Assembly (NCBI GenBank): GCA_002402085.1
Contig: NVVB01000016.1
Span: forward strand, 1 to 12,910
DNA: 12,910 bases
Direction of reading: 5' to 3'
DNA from: Gammaproteobacteria bacterium
GTDB lineage: Bacteria > Pseudomonadota > Gammaproteobacteria > Pseudomonadales > UBA3067
Position numbers and translations under genes: made by a program. This document shows, piece after piece, positions 6,168 to 12,910 of this stretch. The stretch's first letter is position 1. The number at the start of each line of letters is the position of its first letter. A model generated the notes under the pieces. That model ran no database searches. It was not told where the DNA came from and was given only the letters and a program-made list of their open reading frames with translations.

Positions 6168-7256
6168 TTAGTTTTTAGATTCAAAATGAAAATTAAGGTC
6201 GCGCTTTAACGCTTTAGAGAGTACCGGCAACTTTGAACGGGGTAAAAGAAAGGTACTTAGATTAAACAGGTCCTCAAAAAACCGGCTCTCCTCAGCCGTC
6301 TTCTTAAGGTATTCATGGCCCGAAGAACCGCCCGTACCCACTTTACGCCCCAGCATTCGATGAGCCATCAATGCGTGTCGATATCGCCAGGCGGTAAAGT
6401 TCTCATCAATATCCATTAAATTCGTTAAAAAATTAAACGGCAGCTGCAATATCGGCTCTTCTCTGTATAGAAGAATAAATAAAGCACTTAACATCGCCTT
6501 TCTCGACAGTCGACGCTGGCCGTCACGTACAAGGTTATCGTGAAGCCCCTGATCAAATAAGCTTGCGAAATTCCGGCGAGAGGCCTCGACATTCGATAGG
6601 CCAGGACTTAATGCTGACTTTGGGTCACGGCTATGCAAGCTGACAATGCGCGCCTCGCCATCAAGCATTGCATCCACGGCTTCCTGATAGAGCGCCCAGA
6701 AATCAAACCCTTCACCAGCAATAAATGGGATTCTTTCCAGCCACGCCTCCACCAGACCAAATAAAGACGGTTCACGTTCAGCACCATCAATTCGTTGCTG
6801 ATCTTGAGAATCCAGCGCGCTTAATAAATAATTTCTATCCACGCAACTTCGGTTAGCGGTCCCTAACCCCAATTTGATTTCGATGAGCCTAAACTGAACA
6901 CTCTGAAAACCAGACGCAGGAATCAACAAATCACGAAACTCAAGGAAATCCATTGCGGTCATGGTTTCCATGATAGTCAGTTGCGCAATCAAAATCTTTT
7001 GTATTTCAATTACCCGTAATTGCCAAGCCACAGCCCTAAATAAATCATGCTCGTCCACAGCCGACTTATTAAAAACGCGTATGATAGCGTCCAGCTCATG
7101 CAGAATCTGTTTAAACCAAAGCTCATAGACCTGATGAGTAATAATGAACAATGTTTCATCGTGGCATTCAGCAGGGCCGCTGGCACTTTCTGGATTTTGA
7201 ATATTAATCAGCGTATCTAGCTGCAGGTATTTCCTGTAATCAATGGCTTTATCCAT
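6168..7256 (-). CDS. Tryptophan 2,3-dioxygenase, long (animal-like) form
   Basis: This heme enzyme opens the indole ring of L-tryptophan with O2 to give N-formylkynurenine, the first step of the kynurenine pathway. It is 362 aa from the ATG at 7256. Seen: HDETLFIITHQVYELWFKQI (32-51) with His41 as the active-site base position, Phe104-x-x-x-Arg108 (Arg binds the substrate carboxylate), SGFQSVQFRLIE (115-126), WRYRHALMAHRMLG (290-303) with His294 as heme ligand, and GTGGSSG (307-313) with Thr308. Motifs LVEAWLER, FYREEP-like LYREEP and FLTNLMDID match human TDO2 closely; common bacterial enzymes are only about 280 aa. The frame reaches 7277, but GGAG at 7266-7269 stands 9 nt before the ATG at 7256. 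It starts 49 nt after the transglutaminase stop, suggesting co-transcription. No kynureninase or formamidase gene is in view. Confidence 0.93.
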   Translation of the reverse strand: MDKAIDYRKYLQLDTLINIQNPESASGPAECHDETLFIITHQVYELWFKQILHELDAIIRVFNKSAVDEHDLFRAVAWQLRVIEIQKILIAQLTIMETMTAMDFLEFRDLLIPASGFQSVQFRLIEIKLGLGTANRSCVDRNYLLSALDSQDQQRIDGAEREPSLFGLVEAWLERIPFIAGEGFDFWALYQEAVDAMLDGEARIVSLHSRDPKSALSPGLSNVEASRRNFASLFDQGLHDNLVRDGQRRLSRKAMLSALFILLYREEPILQLPFNFLTNLMDIDENFTAWRYRHALMAHRMLGRKVGTGGSSGHEYLKKTAEESRFFEDLFNLSTFLLPRSKLPVLSKALKRDLNFHFESKN

Positions 7257-7265
7257 GACTAATCG

Positions 7266-7269
7266 CTCC
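7266..7269 (-). promoter_or_regulatory. Ribosome binding site choosing the ATG at 7256 of the dioxygenase
   Basis: TTGGAG on the minus strand ends 9 nt before the ATG at 7256. The in-frame ATG at 7277 has no purine-rich site upstream, so the shorter protein beginning MDKAIDYRKY is preferred. Confidence 0.65.
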
Positions 7270-7305
7270 AATGACATTTAGCAATTACATTGACTACCTT
7301 ATAAA

Positions 7306-9408
7306 TCAGCGCATTAACTTATGCGGGGAAAACTCCCTGACCATTTTCTTAAATTTCTTTTCTGCTTGGCTGCGTTGTTGTTTTTCACCCTCAGCTTCAG
7401 GACTCTGGTCCCGATAAACCAATTGGCTAAACGCTTGGGTAATTTTAGTCACTGAGTCGCCAAGTTGCATATAATCCGTCTCAATCCTGCTCGCAAATGC
7501 ATCAGGACCTTCCCCTTTCATTCTTGTAATGCCAGCTTTCGACATCTTTTCGCAAAACTTCAGGTAAATAAGTGTTATTGGATCTGTTTTTTTTCGACTG
7601 CGTTGAGAAAAAAGCAACAATGAGACAAGCAGCATCACTAGCAATCCACTCAAAAATAAGGCCATCGCAATCCGTCTAGGACTCACCTCGCCTAATAGAC
7701 GCACTAAAAATTCATTCTGTAAATCTGAGTCGTAGCCCAACACGCGCTCATGCCAAACCATATTAATGTAATCAACACTTAAACGAAGGTTGTTAATAAA
7801 GGCGATATCGCGGTATTTTAATGCCGAAAACATAACCCCATCTAAGAACGAATTCTCAGCCGCTAATGCTTGCTCTATGCCCGACTCAATCCTCTCAGGC
7901 GCTACCGCACCGGTTGGATCAATTCGAACCCAACCCTCCCCTTCAAGCCAGACTTCAACCCAAGCATGGGCATCAAACTGATGCACAAGCAGATAATCCC
8001 CAAGGGTATTTAATTCCCCCCCTAAGTACCCCACCACCACGCGTGCAGGAATCCCAGCAGCACGCATTAAGAAGCTAAATGAACCGGCGTAGTGAATACA
8101 AAAGCCGCGCTGTGTATCAAACAAAAAGTCATCGACGATATTATCGCCCAGTTTATCCGTGCGCAACGTGTAGACAAAAGGCTGCGTATTAAAATGGCTC
8201 AAAACCTTCGCGATCATGCCTCGATCAGACCCTGCCCGCAAACGCCAACGTTTCGCCAACGCGAGGGCTCGATAATTAGTGCCTTCAGGCAACTGCAACG
8301 CCCTGGCTTTAATCCAGGGAGGCAAGTCCAAATCAACGTTAATCCCTACAATCGACTCTGCTTGATAACGGAAAACACTATCAATCGGCGCCTTGGCTAA
8401 TAAGCGAAAGTCACGGCTTAATCCAATGCCCTTTTGCCTGGACAATGGCATATCCAAACCAAACAACCAGGTTTGGTCCGATGGTTCAAGTGTCACCTCA
8501 TAACGGAATACCTTAAGCGACTCTGGATCACCCGTTGCTAAAATTTGTTTCGAGAAATCTTGATTGTATTCACTAAACCAAGCACTGCGTTTATCCCCAG
8601 GCCAATACACTAGCTCGCTATTACGTTGATGTTCACCTAGTTTTGCACTGCCTTTCGACCACGTCTTGCCATCGAAATCATACAAAATAAGGCCTCGCCA
8701 ATACAACTGATTAGGCTCAGGCGTGTTGCCTTCAAACTTCGCTCTAAATGCCAATGAGGTTGAACGGGTTAAATTATTAAAGTCCCCAGGAGACATCGTA
8801 TCACTCAAGCCAATGGAGTCGCCCCCGGCATCAAAATCTAGACTCCACAGCGGCCCAATTCTGGGCACCAATATAAATAAGACCAGCATAAGCGGAACGC
8901 ATTGCGCCAGAATGAGGCCCGACAAACGAGCAGTTCGCCATGGTTTTCTATGGCTTTGAGATTGATTGAGACCAATGAGGGACGCGGTAATCGCCAGCAA
9001 GGAAAATACAGAATAAACAGCCATCGGAATACTTTGATTAAAGAGAAACTCCGTAGCCACTACAAAGTAGGCTAATACAGTCACCACATAAGCATCACGC
9101 TTAGTGTAAATCTCTAATAGTTTATAAGCGAACGCCATGATCAATAAAGCCACGCCGGCAGGCGGCCCGACAAACGTGCCGTAATGCAGGTAGATTCCCA
9201 CAGTGCCCATAAAAACCAGAAAGAACTTTAAATATTTATTTGGGAAGGCCCAAACACCACGATACACCTGTATTCGCCAACAGATGCACGCCACACAAAT
9301 AATACCCAACCAAAATGGCGTTCGTGAGAGATGTGGAGCAAGCACTGAGGCGACCGCCACCAACAACCAAGTCAGACTATTTCGAGGAATTTGATAGATT
9401 ACTTGCAT
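7306..9408 (-). CDS. tgpA: TgpA-like membrane transglutaminase (DUF3488 / transglutaminase core / DUF4129-like)
   Basis: 700 aa, inner membrane. Residues 11-182 hold six or seven hydrophobic segments (DUF3488 region). A large periplasmic part follows, with a transglutaminase-like core whose Cys-His-Asp triad is visible: Cys437 in TQRGFCIHYA, His481 in QFDAHAWVEVW and Asp497 in GWVRIDPTGA. One membrane segment (580-600) and a charged cytosolic tail with a helical, Lys/Glu-rich end (about 600-700) complete it. Layout and spacing match TgpA, reported as essential in Pseudomonas aeruginosa; its exact substrate is not settled. A GGGAG site stands 9 nt before the ATG. It belongs to the moxR-DUF58-tgpA trio, though the gap to the DUF58 gene is unusually long (195 nt). 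Confidence 0.92.
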   Translation of the reverse strand: MQVIYQIPRNSLTWLLVAVASVLAPHLSRTPFWLGIICVACICWRIQVYRGVWAFPNKYLKFFLVFMGTVGIYLHYGTFVGPPAGVALLIMAFAYKLLEIYTKRDAYVVTVLAYFVVATEFLFNQSIPMAVYSVFSLLAITASLIGLNQSQSHRKPWRTARLSGLILAQCVPLMLVLFILVPRIGPLWSLDFDAGGDSIGLSDTMSPGDFNNLTRSTSLAFRAKFEGNTPEPNQLYWRGLILYDFDGKTWSKGSAKLGEHQRNSELVYWPGDKRSAWFSEYNQDFSKQILATGDPESLKVFRYEVTLEPSDQTWLFGLDMPLSRQKGIGLSRDFRLLAKAPIDSVFRYQAESIVGINVDLDLPPWIKARALQLPEGTNYRALALAKRWRLRAGSDRGMIAKVLSHFNTQPFVYTLRTDKLGDNIVDDFLFDTQRGFCIHYAGSFSFLMRAAGIPARVVVGYLGGELNTLGDYLLVHQFDAHAWVEVWLEGEGWVRIDPTGAVAPERIESGIEQALAAENSFLDGVMFSALKYRDIAFINNLRLSVDYINMVWHERVLGYDSDLQNEFLVRLLGEVSPRRIAMALFLSGLLVMLLVSLLLFSQRSRKKTDPITLIYLKFCEKMSKAGITRMKGEGPDAFASRIETDYMQLGDSVTKITQAFSQLVYRDQSPEAEGEKQQRSQAEKKFKKMVREFSPHKLMR

Positions 9409-9526
9409 AAATTAATACTCCCGCGCAATCCCGGCGTTCCAGCGAAAGCTTACGATTAACTCAATCAAAAGTCTCTGCAACCTCTTTGCCTTTATTAAAA
9501 GCCTCACTAAATTGCCACTCCGATTA

Positions 9527-9542
9527 TCGTGTCACAACACGA
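9527..9542 (-). promoter_or_regulatory. Short hairpin in the DUF58-transglutaminase gap
   Basis: A 6-bp TCGTGT/ACACGA stem with a CACA loop lies in the 195-nt gap. On the minus strand it is followed by TAATCGGAG and has no T tract, so it is not a clear terminator. Role unknown. Confidence 0.2.
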
Positions 9543-9603
9543 ACGCGCTAGGCTGATGTGATACACCCACCTTACTCTTAGAAATTACGCTTAATTTTAC
9601 AGC

Positions 9604-10599
9604 TCAGTTTTTATTTCTATCAAATAGCGCCAGTTTCTCTAAGCACTTTATTTTGTGAGCACGCCCCACTCCCGGCAACACTTCTTCATGGCCCACGCGC
9701 AAACCAAAATTCTGACCTGATTCTGAAAACTTAAGTACCCAATAACAAAGCCTGGACAATCCTTCTTCTACGCCTTGCTCCAGGACGCAATCTAAATCCA
9801 ACCAGATGGTCTCATCGGCATACCCGACAAATGTTTTGGTATGCAACCCTCGACCACGCGCGTACGCTTTCCAATCAATTTGTCGAAGAGGATCGCCCAA
9901 CTTATATTTTCGAAGACCGTCAAAATCATCATTGCCTTCTGGAACAGGTATTTTTCCCGCGTCACGATTAATATTAAAATTATGCTTATTTATATCGGTA
10001 AATACAGATTTTTTAGGTTCTGGGTACACTAAACACTGAACCCCTAAATCAACCCAAGACCACGCTTTGAACAAGCCTAAAGGATAACGAGTTTCAACGT
10101 ATATTCGACCCGGATTATAAATCCCTCTATTGGTCACCGGTAAAAGCATACGGGCGGTATGTTCAGTTTCATCAATAAGGTCGATCACCTGCGGAACACA
10201 ATCTCGCCACTCCAGCTGGATCGCTTCATATATTCGTTCGCCTTCCCGAGACAGGGTGACATGAAAGCTAGCGAAGTCGCCTACAAATGAGGCTTCCGTA
10301 TGGCCCGCTTGAAAGCAAACCCCAGACAGGTTTCGAAAAGTATGAAGGATGCTCACCATAAATAAGCTGGCCAGCAAAAAAGTCATCCCTAACACCAAAC
10401 TATTTTGGTAATTAACGCCCCCGATAAAAAGCGCAATCATCACCAAGACAAAATTAAAGCCCTGCTGAGTAGGAAGTATGAAGATTTTTTGATGGGATAG
10501 AGTAATACGATCAGATACGGGGATACGCTTATCTAACCAAGCACTTACAATCTTGGCTCGTTTTTTCTTAATTTTGGTCCACAGCGCAAATTGAGGCAT
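9604..10599 (-). CDS. DUF58 membrane-anchored protein
   Basis: 331 aa. A basic cytosolic N-terminus is followed by two membrane segments (about 48-64 and 67-86), then a beta-rich region and the DUF58 signature DFDGLRKYKLGDPLRQIDWK (225-244) running on to ARGRGLHTKTF. The C-terminal part (WLDLDCVLEQG and after) resembles the start of a von Willebrand A-like fold, as is typical of DUF58 proteins. The family is almost always encoded beside a MoxR ATPase and often a transglutaminase, and is thought to act with the ATPase at the membrane; no enzymatic activity is established. It begins 34 nt after the moxR stop, so co-transcription is likely. The RBS is poor (AGAAAGAAC). Length is normal. Confidence 0.9.
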   Translation of the reverse strand: MPQFALWTKIKKKRAKIVSAWLDKRIPVSDRITLSHQKIFILPTQQGFNFVLVMIALFIGGVNYQNSLVLGMTFLLASLFMVSILHTFRNLSGVCFQAGHTEASFVGDFASFHVTLSREGERIYEAIQLEWRDCVPQVIDLIDETEHTARMLLPVTNRGIYNPGRIYVETRYPLGLFKAWSWVDLGVQCLVYPEPKKSVFTDINKHNFNINRDAGKIPVPEGNDDFDGLRKYKLGDPLRQIDWKAYARGRGLHTKTFVGYADETIWLDLDCVLEQGVEEGLSRLCYWVLKFSESGQNFGLRVGHEEVLPGVGRAHKIKCLEKLALFDRNKN

Positions 10600-10633
10600 A
10601 GTTCTTTCTTAGGCTTTTTTTATTACTAAGGGT

Positions 10634-11545
10634 TTAAGCGACGACCTCAACAGATGCGAGCATATGCTCCGTTAAACCTATGCCACCGTGACCAATGTGA
10701 TCCGCAGCGCCTCGAACCCGGTGCTCAACCACCGCTGGCACCACGGCTTGTATATCTTCGGGAATGACATGGTCGCGACCTTCAATTAAAGCCCATGCTT
10801 GAGACGCTCGAAGTAACGCTAACGCGCCACGCGGAGACAGGCCAGTAAAGAAATCACCGCTATCACGGGTGTATTGAACTAGGCGTTGAATGTAATCAAT
10901 CACCGAGCTGGCGAGATGCACATCCGTTGCTTGCGCTTGTAACGCGAGCAGCTGTTCAAGCGTCACCACCGGTTCTAAGTCATCCAACATAGAACGCCGA
11001 TCCCTACCCAACAATAATTCTCGCTCTGCAGTAGGGTCGGGGTAGCCAATATTAATTCTCATAAGGAAGCGATCCAATTGAGACTCTGGCAACGGAAACG
11101 TGCCCATCTGCGTCATTGGATTCTGAGTTGCTATGACAAAAAAAGGATTCGGTAATGGCCGCGTTTTACCATCCACCGTAACTTGATGCTCCTCCATTGC
11201 CTCTAGGAGTGCACTTTGCGTTTTGGGCGTGGCCCGGTTAATTTCATCCGCTAAAATCAACTGAGCAAAAATAGGACCAGGACTAAACTCAAACTGACCA
11301 CTTTCCTTCTGAAAAATCGATACGCCAATAATATCCGCAGGAAGTAAATCGCTGGTAAATTGGACGCGATTAAAGCCAAGCCCAAGGACTCTAGCAAGCA
11401 CTTGAGAGAGAGTGGTTTTCCCCATCCCTGGCAAATCTTCGATCAAAAGATTACCTTGTGCAAGCAGGCAACTTAATGCCAGTCGCAACTGATGATCTTT
11501 TCCTAATATGACCTTATTGGCTGCAGCAAGCACTGCGGAAATCAA
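10634..11545 (-). CDS. MoxR-family AAA+ ATPase
   Basis: 303 aa, cytosolic. Walker A is G40-M-G-K43-T-T, Walker B ends in LILADE (Asp100-Glu101), sensor 1 is ATQN (139-142), the arginine in QLDRF (Arg159) fits the arginine-finger region, and sensor 2 is SPRG (237-240). MoxR ATPases remodel or activate partner proteins, often ones with von Willebrand A-like domains; here the DUF58 protein encoded next is the natural partner. The start is a TTG at 11545: AAGGAG lies 6 nt upstream, no ATG fits, and the N-terminus (KVILGKDHQLRLALSCLL) lines up with relatives. First gene of the probable moxR-DUF58-transglutaminase-dioxygenase unit; 420 nt separate it from metZ. Confidence 0.94.
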   Translation of the reverse strand: MISAVLAAANKVILGKDHQLRLALSCLLAQGNLLIEDLPGMGKTTLSQVLARVLGLGFNRVQFTSDLLPADIIGVSIFQKESGQFEFSPGPIFAQLILADEINRATPKTQSALLEAMEEHQVTVDGKTRPLPNPFFVIATQNPMTQMGTFPLPESQLDRFLMRINIGYPDPTAERELLLGRDRRSMLDDLEPVVTLEQLLALQAQATDVHLASSVIDYIQRLVQYTRDSGDFFTGLSPRGALALLRASQAWALIEGRDHVIPEDIQAVVPAVVEHRVRGAADHIGHGGIGLTEHMLASVEVVA

Positions 11546-11551
11546 ATAAAA

Positions 11552-11557
11552 CTCCTT
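11552..11557 (-). promoter_or_regulatory. Strong ribosome binding site for the TTG start of moxR
   Basis: AAGGAG on the minus strand lies 6 nt before TTG (11545-11543). A near-perfect site may offset the weak start codon. Confidence 0.8.
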
Positions 11558-11679
11558 CTTCGTCCCCCTATGGAGGAATCACCTAAAATCAATCACCACA
11601 CGTTGTAGCAAGATCCTATAAATTAGCGTTCACCGAGCTCATAACCTTAACTTGATTGACCGCTATCGAATCAGTTATG

Positions 11680-11708
11680 GGTATACAGTGTAGTAGATCA
11701 GATCTAAA
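11680..11708 (-). promoter_or_regulatory. Possible promoter of the moxR cluster
   Basis: On the minus strand TTTAGA (11708-11703) and TATACC (11685-11680) are separated by 17 nt, each with four of six consensus bases. It lies about 135 nt upstream of the moxR start. Candidate only. Confidence 0.2.
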
Positions 11709-11806
11709 GCTCTCTTTCTTTTAGCTAATTCACTCTAGCGGCAATTAAAGCGATCAAATTCCACTCTAAAAGTCCCTTTAACCTCTTCATTGCTAAAAGT
11801 CGGCTG

Positions 11807-11905
11807 CCTTCAAGCAACATAGTCCTTCAAACAACATAGTCCTTCAAACAACATAGTCCTTCAAGCAACACAGTCATTGAAACAACATAGTCATTCAAGC
11901 TACGT
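11807..11905. repeat. 17-bp tandem repeat, five units plus a partial sixth
   Basis: Units of the form CCTTCAAACAACATAGT begin at 11807, 11824, 11841, 11858 and 11875, with a shortened sixth at 11892. Units 2 and 3 are identical, unit 1 differs by one base, unit 4 by two and unit 5 by two; the sixth has decayed. The array lies between the metZ stop and the moxR start. The period is not a multiple of 3 or of the helical turn, so it looks like a minisatellite rather than coding or phased binding sites. Confidence 0.92.
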
Positions 11906-11965
11906 CCCAACGAAGAACTAATCCTTAGTTTCACTCGCGTATGATATCAACGCATAGAATGAAAT

Positions 11966-12910
11966 TTAATGCGCCGTTAAAGCAGCCTTTAATCCGCGTT
12001 GAATATCTCGCTTGATATCCTCAACGCTTTCTAGGCCAACAGAAATCCGAATTAAGGTGTCTTTAATACCGGCAGCGCGCTTTTCATCGTCGGTTAAACG
12101 ACCATGGGTCGTGGTAGCTGGATGCGTAATGGTAGTCTTTGCATCCCCAAGGTTAGCGGTAATAGAGAACATTTGAGTCGCATCAATAAATCGCCACGCG
12201 GCATTTCTATCGCCAACCACTTCGAGTGACAAGACGCCTCCAAACGCGTCTTGCTGACTTGATGCCACCTTGTATTGCGGGTGATCAGGAAGACCACTGT
12301 AGTAAACTCGCTCAATACCTTCTAAATTATTTAGCCACGTCGCGACCTCAAGAGCACTTGCGCTATGAGCGTCCATGCGCAACTTTAAGGTTTCCAGGCC
12401 TTTCAAAAATACCCAGGCATTAAATGCACTCATGGTCGGACCCGCAGTACGCAAGAATCCGTAGACTTCCATAATGGGGTCACCATTACCCACCACTGCA
12501 CCACCAATACAACGCCCCTGCCCATCTAAATACTTAGTCGCTGAATGCACAACTAAATCAGCGCCTAAACTAAGAGGCCGCTGTAGCGCAGGCGTGCAAT
12601 AGCAGTTATCAACGACTAACAAGCAACCATGTTCATGCGCAAGATCGGCTAATTGCCGAATATCTGCCACCTCACAAAGAGGATTTGAAGGCGTTTCTAA
12701 AAATAATATTTTGGTGTTTTCTTGTATTGCCTGTTTCCATGAGCTCAGGTCTGAAAGCGTCACAAAACTAGTTTGCACACCAAACTTCTTAAGGTATTTC
12801 TCATACAAGACGTTCGTAGTACCAAAGATACTTCGAGAAGAAACCACGTGATCGCCTGCACTCAAAAGCGCCATGAATGTGCTTAATATGGCGCTCATCC
12901 CTGAAGCAGT
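11966..12910 (-). CDS. metZ: O-succinylhomoserine sulfhydrylase (MetZ), 5'-truncated by window edge
   Basis: A PLP enzyme of the Cys/Met metabolism family that makes homocysteine from O-succinylhomoserine and sulfide, the direct sulfhydrylation route to methionine. The frame is open to the window end: Thr-Ala-Ser-Gly precedes the Met at 12898, and TASGMSAI is an internal family motif, so about the first 80-90 residues are missing. Visible are FLETPSNP, VVDNCYCTPALQRPL, the PLP-lysine motif SATKYLDGQGR (Lys codon 12533-12535), FLRTAGPTMS and SITANLGDAKTTITHPATTTH. The close match to Pseudomonas MetZ, from memory, favours this over cystathionine gamma-synthase. It could use the sulfide that CysH helps to produce. 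Transcribed toward moxR, with a 420-nt gap. Confidence 0.93.
   Translation of the reverse strand, partial: TASGMSAILSTFMALLSAGDHVVSSRSIFGTTNVLYEKYLKKFGVQTSFVTLSDLSSWKQAIQENTKILFLETPSNPLCEVADIRQLADLAHEHGCLLVVDNCYCTPALQRPLSLGADLVVHSATKYLDGQGRCIGGAVVGNGDPIMEVYGFLRTAGPTMSAFNAWVFLKGLETLKLRMDAHSASALEVATWLNNLEGIERVYYSGLPDHPQYKVASSQQDAFGGVLSLEVVGDRNAAWRFIDATQMFSITANLGDAKTTITHPATTTHGRLTDDEKRAAGIKDTLIRISVGLESVEDIKRDIQRGLKAALTAH

Larger units (their letters stand above)
11546..11965. other. Intergenic region between metZ and moxR
   Basis: 420 nt with no gene I can support. It contains the moxR RBS, a possible promoter (11680-11708), the 17-bp repeat array (11807-11905) and a small AACTAA-TCC-TTAGTT hairpin (11916-11930). 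No convincing metZ terminator with a T tract was seen. Confidence 0.65.

Noticed and set aside
8092..8400. 102-codon plus-strand frame opposite the transglutaminase gene
   Set aside because: It is antisense to a well-supported gene with a visible catalytic triad and has no recognisable motif.
11807..11905. 17-bp repeats as plasmid iterons or a CRISPR array
   Set aside because: No replication initiator gene nearby, units are directly adjacent without spacers, and the context is chromosomal housekeeping.
11966..12910. Cystathionine gamma-synthase (MetB) as an alternative for the last gene
   Set aside because: The motifs around SATKYLDGQGR and SITANLGDAKTTITHPATTTH match the MetZ sulfhydrylase better, though the families are close.

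Overview
The window looks like an ordinary chromosomal stretch from a gammaproteobacterium of the Pseudomonas/Oceanospirillales kind. Three things support this. The pabB-thrH-cysH neighbourhood is, from memory, the one found in Pseudomonas. There is an O-succinylhomoserine sulfhydrylase of the MetZ type. There is also a MoxR / DUF58 / TgpA-type transglutaminase cluster. Base composition is moderate and slightly AT-rich by eye, which fits a marine Oceanospirillales-like genome better than a high-GC Pseudomonas; the exact genus is not determinable. I see no rRNA, tRNA, CRISPR array, insertion sequence, prophage or plasmid gene.

Layout. 1-990 (+) is the 3' part of pabB (folate pathway), open to the left edge. 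It converges on thrH (1078-1704, -) across a 13-bp perfect hairpin. thrH and cysH (2372-3103, +) are divergent around about 670 nt of non-coding DNA. That DNA carries four exact 10-bp repeats whose minus strand fits a G-quadruplex pattern, just upstream of thrH. cysH encodes an Fe-S APS reductase and is followed by a small CxxC thioredoxin-fold-like gene (3140-3475) whose last codons form an intrinsic terminator. A double-hotdog protein gene (3730-4638, +) converges on an OmpW-like outer-membrane barrel gene (4817-5677, -) across a 14-bp perfect hairpin.

The right half is all on the minus strand. In transcription order it holds metZ (5' end outside the window), a 420-nt gap with a 17-bp tandem repeat, then moxR, a DUF58 gene, a TgpA-like transglutaminase gene and a tryptophan 2,3-dioxygenase gene. 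The last four are close enough to form one operon. The MoxR ATPase, DUF58 protein and membrane transglutaminase are a known envelope-associated trio. The dioxygenase is the odd member: it resembles the long, animal-type enzyme and has no other kynurenine-pathway gene nearby.

Metabolic themes are sulfur assimilation (cysH plus a possible redox partner, metZ), amino-acid and chorismate metabolism (thrH, pabB, tryptophan dioxygenase) and envelope functions (TgpA cluster, OmpW-like protein). I see no clearly new multi-gene system. The best leads are the CxxC protein beside cysH, the animal-type dioxygenase placed behind the transglutaminase trio, and the two intergenic tandem repeats.
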